64,000 nt of DNA from Deltaproteobacteria bacterium (GTDB lineage: Bacteria; Myxococcota_A; Polyangia; JACPQR01). Made by a program: the position numbers and the translations under genes. The stretch is taken from NCBI GenBank assembly GCA_016190375.1, contig JACPQR010000143.1, forward strand, positions 1 through 64,000, read 5' to 3'. Positions 55,364 through 62,948 of the stretch are shown one piece after another (position 1 is the stretch's first letter; every line of letters starts with the position of its first letter). Under the pieces are notes generated by a model that saw only the letters and a list, made by a program, of their open reading frames with translations, did not search any database and had not been told where the DNA came from.

Positions 55364-56083
55364 TCAGCAGGGATCCTGGTGGCACTGCGGTCCCTCGCCC
55401 GGAAACTCCTCGCAGCACTCGTCCCAGGTATCATCGCACGGCTGACCGGTCACGGGGTCGCACGCGCAATGCCAGGCGGAGGTCTCGCAACGCGGCCACA
55501 TTCCGAGCCCCTGGGAGCAGCAGACGTTCCAGGTCTCGTCGCAGGGCGCCGACGTTGCTGGGTTGCAGATGCAGTCGCCCGCAGACGTCTCGCAGTGCGG
55601 CCCCGTGCCGAGACCCTGGTCGCAGCAGACGTTCCAGGTCTCGTCGCAAGGCGCCCCGGTTGCGGGGTCACAGATGCAGTCCGAGGCCGACGTCCGACAG
55701 CGCGGGAACTGCCCGAGAGCCCGGGCGCAGCAGACGTTCCAGGTGTCGTCGCACGGCATGGCGGTGGCGGGGTCGCAGAGACAGTCCTGCGCCGAGGAGT
55801 GGCAGCTCGGGCCCAGGCCCAGGCCCTTGTCGCAGCACACCTCGCCGCCGGCGCAAGGTGGATTGCAGGCGGGCACCGCCGCATCGAGCCCCGAGTCCTC
55901 GGCCGAGGAGTCCGGAACGCCAGCGTCCAGGCCCGGCGGCGCCGCGTCGGCGCCCGAATCGGTCGACGTTCCGGAGTCGGGCCGGGTGCCCGAGTCGACC
56001 GGGCCCGAAAGAACGGCGGGGAGCGGGTCGGTGAGCAGGTGGCAGCCTGCCAGCGCCACCAGACCCGGTCGCAACCGCCGCAC
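55364..56083 (-). CDS. Cys-rich repeat lipoprotein (copy 2)
   Basis: 239 residues from GTG 56083, with AGGAG at correct spacing. Lipobox LAGC (Cys14). A Ser/Asp/Gly/Ala-rich spacer (about 20-75) lacks the pure DSD repeat. One partial and four further Cys repeats follow (for example CICDPATGAPCDETWNVCCD) that match those of the neighbour, with Trp in place of Tyr in the middle and one or two extra residues before the last Cys. The pair arose by tandem duplication and then diverged in spacer type. Confidence 0.78.
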   Translation of the reverse strand: MRRLRPGLVALAGCHLLTDPLPAVLSGPVDSGTRPDSGTSTDSGADAAPPGLDAGVPDSSAEDSGLDAAVPACNPPCAGGEVCCDKGLGLGPSCHSSAQDCLCDPATAMPCDDTWNVCCARALGQFPRCRTSASDCICDPATGAPCDETWNVCCDQGLGTGPHCETSAGDCICNPATSAPCDETWNVCCSQGLGMWPRCETSAWHCACDPVTGQPCDDTWDECCEEFPGEGPQCHQDPC

Positions 56084-56090
56084 GGTGCTC

Positions 56091-56969
56091 CTACCACCAA
56101 TCCTTGCGGGACCGCGGGTCCATGAAGGAGCCCGTGTCGCGGATCGAGACCTGGATCTCGCCACCATTCGCGCGGCCGAGCGGCTCGTCGCCGCGCAGCG
56201 CCGGAAGGCTCCCGCGACCGGCCGCGTCGAGCTCCCCGTAAAGGGCGAGCAGGCTCGGCTCGGTGCAGACGCCCGCGATGTGGATCGTGTATCCGTAGAC
56301 GACGTTGTCGTCGCCCGTGTACTTGAGGGTGATCGTCTCCCGCGTCGCGTACAGGACCATGGCGGTCCTGCCCCCGCCGATGTCATAGCCGCTCCGCGGG
56401 GTCTCGATGATCTCGCCGGGCTCGACCTCCATGCCCGCGAGTGTCACGGGCGGATCCTCGACGAGGGGACCCGGACCGTTCACCTCCCAGTCCCAGGTCT
56501 CGACCGCGTAGACAGTGGCGAAGGTCGGCACGCGGTCGTCGCCGAACAGCGAGAGGAGCAACGGAGCGGACTCGTCCGTCGGACCGTCGATGTCGACGAG
56601 CTCGCGCGCCTCGTCGACCGCCTGCCAGCCACGCAGCAGCAGATTCAGGTCGCCATGCTCGGCTGCCGGGCGATCGGTTGGCGGGCCCCCAACCCCGATC
56701 GACCCGTAGTCGACGCCCTCGATCGGCTGGCAGCCGACGTCCGAGTCTCCATCCGAATCGGAGTCCGCATCCGAGTCCGAGTCCGAGTCCGAGTCGGAGT
56801 CCGAGTCGGAGTCCGAGTCCGAGTCCGAGTCCGCATCCGAGTCGGCGTCCGAGTCCGCGTCCGAGTCGGCGTCCGCGTCGGCGTCCGCGTCGGCGTCGGC
56901 CCCCGACCCGACGGTGGACTCGCATCCCGCCAGCGCGGCGATGGCGATGATGATGCTACTCCTCGTCAT
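56091..56969 (-). CDS. Asp-repeat lipoprotein of unknown function
   Basis: 292 residues. Classic lipobox LAGC (Cys16), then about 60 residues of DADAD/DSDSDS repeat (56735-56914 in DNA), then a globular domain of about 210 residues with a mainly beta pattern (FATVYAVETWDWEVNGPGPL, GGGRTAMVLYATRETITLKY, VVYGYTIHIAGVCTEPSLLA), ending in FMDPRSRKDWW. No family recognised. The gene overlaps the end of the MinD-like fusion by 14 bp and lies 7 bp before the Cys-rich gene. Confidence 0.8.
   Translation of the reverse strand: MTRSSIIIAIAALAGCESTVGSGADADADADADADSDADSDADSDADSDSDSDSDSDSDSDSDSDSDADSDSDGDSDVGCQPIEGVDYGSIGVGGPPTDRPAAEHGDLNLLLRGWQAVDEARELVDIDGPTDESAPLLLSLFGDDRVPTFATVYAVETWDWEVNGPGPLVEDPPVTLAGMEVEPGEIIETPRSGYDIGGGRTAMVLYATRETITLKYTGDDNVVYGYTIHIAGVCTEPSLLALYGELDAAGRGSLPALRGDEPLGRANGGEIQVSIRDTGSFMDPRSRKDWW
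56735..56914 (-). repeat. Asp-Ser/Ala coding repeat (linker)
   Basis: A near-regular hexanucleotide array (GACTCG/GACGCG on the coding strand) between the lipidated Cys and the folded domain of the 56091-56969 lipoprotein. Confidence 0.85.
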
Positions 56970-58536
56970 GTCCCGCCTCCCTCAGGTACTGCCGGTACCG
57001 GCGCACGAACGTCTTCGAGACCTGGACGGAGTCCAGGTGCAGCACCTTCGCCAGCTCGCCGACGAAGCCGCGGACGTAGACGACGGCGGGCAGCGCGGTC
57101 CAGTCCTCGTCCTCGATGGCGCGCAGGTATCCGATCGAGATCTTGGTCCGCGTCGTCACGTCGCGCAGATCGATCCCGCGCGAGAGGCGGATCTGCTTCA
57201 AGAGCTCGCCGGTATAGTCCGTCTCCGCGTTTAGATCAGGCAGCGCCGGCAGGGGCAGGAGCGCCTCGGCCGAGCGCCGCTCCTCGTCCGCGTCGGTCAC
57301 GTTCGGGTTGCCGTCCGGGAAGATCCCGAAGTCGTAGGGCTTGCGCCGGGAGGGGTCGATCAGCGTGTCGTACGCCTCGGTCAGCCGCTTCTGCGCGGCC
57401 GCGAGCCGGTCGTCGTCGTACAGGGAGTACATCGCCGGGGAGTCCCGCGAGAACAGCTCGCGCATCCGCCGGTGGGCGCGCCGGATCTCCTCCTCGCTCG
57501 CTCCGGGCTCGACGTCGAGGACCTCGTAGTGATTGAGCGCGCCGACGCGCTTGGGCCTCGTCGCGGAGCGCCCCTGCCGCGCCGTCTCGAGCGCCAGGAC
57601 CTTGCGCACGATCCGCTCGAGGTTCTTGGCGGACTTCGATCCCGGGCTCTCGACGAGAAGCGGCTTCCCGTGACGGACGGCGATCCATGCCGCATCGTCG
57701 TGCTCGATGTGGCCGAGGTACTCGAGCGCGATGCCCATCCGGCGGGCGACGGCGGTCCGCATGGAGCTGCCGAGGTCGAGGTCGGCCCTCAGGCGCGTCT
57801 GGTTGACGACGAGCTTGGGCCGAAAAGCCGACAGCTCGTCGTCGAGCCGCGGCGCGACCTCCGGGTCCTCGTGCACCGCCAGGTCGCGCAGCTCGATCGG
57901 ATTCGGAATGCCCTCGGGCGCCGACAAGGCCGCCCGCTCGATCAGCTTCTGGCGACGGCGATCGCCCGAGAAGGCACGCTTGGCCCGCCGCACGAAGCAG
58001 CTCCGCAGGAACCTGTAGCTGTTCTCGATCGACGTCGGCTCGGGGACGACGATCGCGACCTGCGTGTCGGCCAGGAGGAACAGGTCGAGCACGTTGAAGG
58101 ACGTGCCCGCGCCCAGGTCGAGGATGACGTAGTCCACGTCCATGCCGCGGATCTGACGGACGAAGGTCGACTTCTCGGCGGGGCGCAGGCTCGCGACGCC
58201 GTATGAGTCGTTCGCCCCCGACAGGAGCTGAAGACCGGGTATCGCCGTGTCGACCACGGCCTCCTCGATGCTGCCCTTTCGCGATCGGACGATCGCCGAC
58301 AGAGGCACCCTCGGGCGGGCGATGCCCACGAGGGTGTGCAGGTTCGAGCCCGCCAGGTCGGCGTCGACGACGACCACGCGCTTCCCGATCTGCGCGAGGT
58401 AGATCCCGAGGTTCGCGGCGATCAGGGTCTTGCCGATCCCGCCCTTGCCGCCACCGATCGCCAGGATCCGGTTGCCTCGAGAGAGGTCGGGATGCGCGGG
58501 CCCGGGATCCTCGCCGTGGTCGGTGCCGGACAGCAA
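56956..58536 (-). CDS. MinD/FlhG-type ATPase fused to J-like and RodZ-like HTH domains
   Basis: About 526 residues from TTG 58536, 1 bp after the selA stop. Residues 22-315 form a MinD/FlhG-type ATPase with deviant Walker A GGGKGGIGKT (28-37, both Lys), switch I DADLAGSN and Walker B VDYVILDLGAG. Residues 334-401 look like a J domain (NHYEVLDVEPGASEEEIRRA, AQKRLTEAYDTLIDPSRRKP), but the HPD tripeptide is absent (FSRDSP). Residues 440-510 form a RodZ-like helix-turn-helix (KQIRLSRGIDLRDVTTRTKI, YLRAIEDEDWTALP, YVRGFVGELAKVL). The combination suggests spatial positioning of a membrane or envelope machine. No membrane helix is seen. Confidence 0.87.
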   Translation of the reverse strand: MLSGTDHGEDPGPAHPDLSRGNRILAIGGGKGGIGKTLIAANLGIYLAQIGKRVVVVDADLAGSNLHTLVGIARPRVPLSAIVRSRKGSIEEAVVDTAIPGLQLLSGANDSYGVASLRPAEKSTFVRQIRGMDVDYVILDLGAGTSFNVLDLFLLADTQVAIVVPEPTSIENSYRFLRSCFVRRAKRAFSGDRRRQKLIERAALSAPEGIPNPIELRDLAVHEDPEVAPRLDDELSAFRPKLVVNQTRLRADLDLGSSMRTAVARRMGIALEYLGHIEHDDAAWIAVRHGKPLLVESPGSKSAKNLERIVRKVLALETARQGRSATRPKRVGALNHYEVLDVEPGASEEEIRRAHRRMRELFSRDSPAMYSLYDDDRLAAAQKRLTEAYDTLIDPSRRKPYDFGIFPDGNPNVTDADEERRSAEALLPLPALPDLNAETDYTGELLKQIRLSRGIDLRDVTTRTKISIGYLRAIEDEDWTALPAVVYVRGFVGELAKVLHLDSVQVSKTFVRRYRQYLREAGHDEE

Positions 58537-58537
58537 C

Positions 58538-59956
58538 CTAGCTCCCTTCGGCCGCGATCCGACCGACCGCCCTCGCGACGAGGTCCAGCTCCTCGTCGCC
58601 CTGCAGGGTCCTCACGTCCAGCCAGACGGCATCCTCGGACACGCGAGCGATGACGGGTGGAGCGTTCCTGCGGAGCGCGGCCTCGATGTCCACTGCGCTC
58701 CGCTTGGTGTGCCGCAGCACGAGCGCGAAGCCCGGTAGCTCCGTCAGCGGCTGGGCTCCGCCCCCGACCTTGCCGGTCGACTGCCGCACCTGGATGGCGA
58801 AGGGCGCCACGCCCTGTTCGCGGCAGAGACGGGCGAGCTTCTCTGCCCGGTCGCGCAGGTCCCCCGCCTTCGCGGCCAGCATCGCGAGGATGGGCACCTG
58901 GTCGACGCCGCGGCTGTCGCGGTAGAGCTCGAGGGTGGCCTCGAGCGAAGCCAGCGTGAGCTTGTCGGGTCGGACCGCGCGCATGAGCGGGTGCTTGCGC
59001 AAGCGTCCGACGAGGGCCGCCCGTCCGACGATCACGCCCGCCTGGGGACCGCCGAGCAGCTTGTCGCCGCTCACCGTCACCAGGTCCGCGCCGCTCTCGA
59101 TCGCCGCCGCAGCGGTTGGCTCGGATCCGACGCCGAGGCGGCCCAGGTCCATCATTGCGCCGCTCCCCAGATCCTCGACGACCGGCACGCCCGCGCGGCG
59201 GCCGAGCAGCGCGAGCTCGCCGATCCCGACCTCCTCCGTGAAGCCGACGACCGCGAAGTTAGAGCGGTGGACCTTGAGCAGGAGGGCCGAGTCGGGACAG
59301 AGCGCAGCCTCGTAGTCGCCGATGCGTGTCCGGTTGGTCGTCCCGACCTCCCGGAGCCTGGCTCCGCCGGCGGACAGGACCTCCGGAATCCGGAACGCCC
59401 CGCCGATCTCGACGAGCTCTCCGCGCGAGACGATTGCCTCGCGGCCGGCGGCGAGCGCGGTCGCGACGAGAAGGACGGCGGCCGCGTTGTTGTTCACGAC
59501 GACCGCGTCCTCGGCGCCGGTGAGCTGACGCAGGATCCGCGCGAGGTGCCCGTGACGGGATCCGCGAAGGCCCGTCTCGAGATCGAGCTCGAGGTTCGAG
59601 TAGCCCGTCGCGATCTCGACGGCGCGCTCGAGCGCCTTTCTCGGCATGGGGGCGCGGCCGAGGTTCGTGTGAAGGATGACGCCGGTCGCGTTGATGACCC
59701 TCCGGATGGCCGGCGCCAGGAGCGATTCGACCTCGTGGGGCAGGTCGGCCACGGCGCGCTCGAGGCCCGAGCGGCCGTCCGACTCGCCCCTGAGGATCTG
59801 CTGTCTCGCGGTCTCGACGGCGCGCCGGGCGGCCTCGGCGACTGCCCAGCGGGGGGCCGTCCGTGAGAGCTCCTCCGCGACGCCGGACCGCAGGACCTCG
59901 TCGATGGACGGAAGGCTCCTCAGAAGCGCCTGTCTCGTGCTGTCGTCCACGAGCAC
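58538..59956 (-). CDS. selA: L-seryl-tRNA(Sec) selenium transferase
   Basis: 472 residues, normal for SelA. It converts seryl-tRNA(Sec) to selenocysteinyl-tRNA with selenophosphate and pyridoxal phosphate. Visible marks: RRVINATGVILHTNLGRAPM, GSRHGHLARILRQLTGAEDA, VVNNNAAAVLLV, KVHRSNFAVVGFTEEV, and SGDKLLGGPQAG with the PLP Lys299. GTG 59956 is chosen; GTG 59950 is an alternative. A longer frame upstream to 60490 has no SelA similarity. selB and the Sec tRNA are not in the window. Confidence 0.93.
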   Translation of the reverse strand: MLVDDSTRQALLRSLPSIDEVLRSGVAEELSRTAPRWAVAEAARRAVETARQQILRGESDGRSGLERAVADLPHEVESLLAPAIRRVINATGVILHTNLGRAPMPRKALERAVEIATGYSNLELDLETGLRGSRHGHLARILRQLTGAEDAVVVNNNAAAVLLVATALAAGREAIVSRGELVEIGGAFRIPEVLSAGGARLREVGTTNRTRIGDYEAALCPDSALLLKVHRSNFAVVGFTEEVGIGELALLGRRAGVPVVEDLGSGAMMDLGRLGVGSEPTAAAAIESGADLVTVSGDKLLGGPQAGVIVGRAALVGRLRKHPLMRAVRPDKLTLASLEATLELYRDSRGVDQVPILAMLAAKAGDLRDRAEKLARLCREQGVAPFAIQVRQSTGKVGGGAQPLTELPGFALVLRHTKRSAVDIEAALRRNAPPVIARVSEDAVWLDVRTLQGDEELDLVARAVGRIAAEGS

Positions 59957-60017
59957 GGTAGTATATCCCGACGAGCCGCCTTCATCGCGGAAACGACGTG
60001 CTAGCCTCACGACCAGG

Positions 60018-62948
60018 ATGTCTCCGGCGCTGCGCCGCACCCTGGACGGGCTGAGGGCCCGCGCTCGCAAGCTCCGAACCGCGGCTTTTGCCCTCGACCT
60101 GGCGATCCTGGCCGGGTCAGGGCTCTTCGCGCTCGTCCTCGTCGGCTCCGGGGCGGGCGGCGAGATCGTACGTGGCGGCGCGATCGCGGTCGTCGCCTCC
60201 GCGCTTTCATGGATCCTCGTCCTCGATCTGGTAGTGCCTCTCTCCGAGATCGGAAAGGACGACCGCGTCGCGCTCCTGGCTTCTCGGGCCGCCCGGGAGA
60301 GCCTGCTGGCCGCCGTCGAGCTCGCGCGTGCTCCGCGCGACTTCTCGGAGGAGCTGCTCGAGGAGCACGCGAGGTGCGCGGTCGCCGTGGCCGTTCGGGC
60401 CCCGCCTTCCGTCGCGCTGCCGCTCGGGGCACTCAGGAGACGCGCCATCGGCGCGATCGTCTGCGTCGCCTGCGGCGGCTCCTCTGCCACGCTATGGCCA
60501 TCGGCGCTCGCTCGCGGAGGCCAATCGGTGATGGGGCCGCTCTGGGCCGACAGCGGTCCGTCGGCGGCAGCGGACGGTCCGATCGTCGGTGACCTCAGCC
60601 TCGAGTACGTCTTTCCCGACTACATGACCGAGTCGCCGCTCGTCGTCCCTTCGACGAGCGGGGCAATCTCCGCGCCTCGTGGCACGACCGTCCGGATCCG
60701 CACGCGAGGTCTCATGCCGGTCAGGGCCGGCTCGATCATCATCGAGCAGGGACGAGGGCAGACCGCGAGCCTGCCCCTCGAGGTCCGTGACGACCGGAGC
60801 CTCGAGGCGCGCATGGTGGTGAATGGGCCAGGGCGCTACGCCTTCGAGATCGAGCCCGTGGGTGACGAGCCCGTCCGCGAGCGTGGCTGGCGCCCGATCC
60901 GGGCGCTCGCGGATCAGCGACCCGTGGTCACGCTCACCGCGCCCGACGGCGACCTGACGGTGGAGGCATCGGAGCGAGTCGGGTTCACCTGGGACGTCAG
61001 GGACGACCACGGGCTGGCCGAGCTCTGGGCAGTCGTGGAGATCGGAGATCAGCATCAGCTCCGGCGGCGGGTCCGCAGCTTCGACCCCGCAGCGCAGAGC
61101 GCGAGCGGCGAGTGGGCGCTGTCCCTGGACGAGGTCCGGGTCGCGCCCGGCGAGGCGGTCTCGGTCCGGCTCGAGGCGCTGGACCGCGACACGGTCACCG
61201 GCCCCAACCGCGGATCCAGCCGGACCGTCACGGTGCGCGTGGCGTCCCCGGCGTCGCGCCACCTCGCGATCCTCGAGGACCAGAAGATCCTGCTCGACCT
61301 CGTCGTGACCGCGCTCGCGGAGCGGCTCGAGCACCCGGTTCCCGAGGACGCTCCGGAGGAGCGCTTCCGGATCGCGCGCGCGGCACACGAGCGCGTCCTG
61401 GCCTGGATCGCCGGCCACCGGGAGGCGCTCATGAAGGACACGCTCACGAGTCGGGAGCTCGTCGGGCGCATCGACGCGATGGGGGAACGCCTCGAGACCC
61501 TCGCCGCCCGGGAGTGGCGCCTGCACGGTCCCGTTGCGTCGCGCACGCGACGCCTCGAGGTCGACCGCGAGCAGGTCAAGGAGCTCGAGGACGACGCCCT
61601 CTTCATCGAGGACTTCCTGGGCCGGCAGCGGCTCGACGCGCTCGCCGAGCTCGGCCGGGAGGTCGATGCCTCCCGCGAGCGGATAGCCGATCTGCTGGGC
61701 CGCTTCGCCAGAACGAGATCCGAGGACCTGCGACGCGAGCTGCTCGCACAGATTGCGGCGCTCGAGACCCGCGTCCGCGAGCTGCAGGCCAGGCTCGGCG
61801 ACATGCAGCGCGACGTTCCGGGCGAGTTCCTCAACACCGACGCGCTCGAGGCAATGGATCTCGAGGGTGCCCTCCGAGACCTTCGCGAGAGCCTGGCGGG
61901 AGACGACGTGGCCGCGGCGCAGGCTGCGCTCGGTCGCCTCACCGAGACCATGAGGGAGCTGATGGCCGCGCTCGAGGGGAACGCCTCGGCGTTTCGCGGC
62001 GAGCGCTTCGCGGCCGAGGAGCGCGCCCGGAGCGAGCTGCTCGACCGGGTGGGCGACCTCGAGCGCCGCCAGCGCGACCTGTCGAGGCTGACCCGTGCAG
62101 TCCAGGAGCGATACCGGCGGCGTCTCGCAGAGACGATGCGATCGCGCATCGACCCGCTGGTGCAGCGGCTCCTCGTGAGGAGCCGCGCCGCGGCGACCGC
62201 GCTGGCCGGCGCGGAGGTGTCGGCCCTGGCCCAGTCGCAACGGGAGCAGATGGCGCGGGCAGGCCACCGCGTGGCGGACCTTCAGGCAAGCCTCGAGCAG
62301 GGCGATCTGGACGAGGCCGCACAGATGGCCGAGCGGGGTCTCGAGGGCCTCGAGGAGCTGGATCACCTGCTCAGCCCGCCTCGCTCTGCGACGCGTTCGG
62401 CCGTGGCGGCGGTCGAGGCTGCGATCCCGGAGCTCAGGGCCGTGCGTCAGGAGCTCGTGCGAGCCATGCCTGACGCGGACCAGACGCTTGGCGAGGAAGA
62501 CGGCGGACGGCTCCGGAGGCAGGGCGCGTCGCAACGCACGTTGTCCGAGGACGCGGCGCGCCTCGAGCGCAAGCTCGCCCGGCCGGACAGCCAGCCCAAC
62601 CTTCCGTTCGTTCTGCGCGACGCGCGGCGCCTGCTCGAGGAGGCTCGCGCGCAGATGGGCCAGGCGTCGGATTCTCTCGGGCGCGCATCGCCCCGCGAGG
62701 CTTTCGACGCGCAGGAGCGCGCGCTCGAGCGCCTGCGCCGGCTGCGCGAGACCCTCGAGGAAGCCGGACGGGCCTCGCGGCTCTCCGAGGGGATGGCGAT
62801 GCGGCAGAGGCCCGTTCGCATCCCGGGGCCCGATGATCACCGCGTCCCGCGCGAGTTCCGCCGCGAGGTGCTGGACGCCATGCGCGAGACAGCAGGCGAT
62901 CAGGAGGACGAGGCCGTCCGCCGGTACTACGAGGAGCTCGTGCGGTGA
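60018..62948 (+). CDS. DUF4175-type large membrane protein with coiled coils
   Basis: 976 residues. N-terminal helices at about 20-45 and 48-70 and a third near 140-160 are followed by a periplasmic beta region (APRGTTVRIRTRGLMPVRAG, RPVVTLTAPDGDLTVEASER) and then about 500 residues of Ala/Arg/Glu-rich coiled coil (for example LELEDDALFIEDFLGRQR-like stretches, RERIADLLGRFARTRSEDLR). This plan matches DUF4175 proteins, which often cluster with MoxR/DUF58/BatA genes. Divergent from selA. The stop overlaps the GTG of the peptidase gene as GTGA. Confidence 0.78.
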   Translation: MSPALRRTLDGLRARARKLRTAAFALDLAILAGSGLFALVLVGSGAGGEIVRGGAIAVVASALSWILVLDLVVPLSEIGKDDRVALLASRAARESLLAAVELARAPRDFSEELLEEHARCAVAVAVRAPPSVALPLGALRRRAIGAIVCVACGGSSATLWPSALARGGQSVMGPLWADSGPSAAADGPIVGDLSLEYVFPDYMTESPLVVPSTSGAISAPRGTTVRIRTRGLMPVRAGSIIIEQGRGQTASLPLEVRDDRSLEARMVVNGPGRYAFEIEPVGDEPVRERGWRPIRALADQRPVVTLTAPDGDLTVEASERVGFTWDVRDDHGLAELWAVVEIGDQHQLRRRVRSFDPAAQSASGEWALSLDEVRVAPGEAVSVRLEALDRDTVTGPNRGSSRTVTVRVASPASRHLAILEDQKILLDLVVTALAERLEHPVPEDAPEERFRIARAAHERVLAWIAGHREALMKDTLTSRELVGRIDAMGERLETLAAREWRLHGPVASRTRRLEVDREQVKELEDDALFIEDFLGRQRLDALAELGREVDASRERIADLLGRFARTRSEDLRRELLAQIAALETRVRELQARLGDMQRDVPGEFLNTDALEAMDLEGALRDLRESLAGDDVAAAQAALGRLTETMRELMAALEGNASAFRGERFAAEERARSELLDRVGDLERRQRDLSRLTRAVQERYRRRLAETMRSRIDPLVQRLLVRSRAAATALAGAEVSALAQSQREQMARAGHRVADLQASLEQGDLDEAAQMAERGLEGLEELDHLLSPPRSATRSAVAAVEAAIPELRAVRQELVRAMPDADQTLGEEDGGRLRRQGASQRTLSEDAARLERKLARPDSQPNLPFVLRDARRLLEEARAQMGQASDSLGRASPREAFDAQERALERLRRLRETLEEAGRASRLSEGMAMRQRPVRIPGPDDHRVPREFRREVLDAMRETAGDQEDEAVRRYYEELVR

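Noticed and set aside
58538..60017. Sec tRNA or SECIS element near selA
   Set aside because: The 61-bp selA upstream gap is too small for a Sec tRNA and shows no cloverleaf; I could not recognise a SECIS hairpin by eye anywhere.
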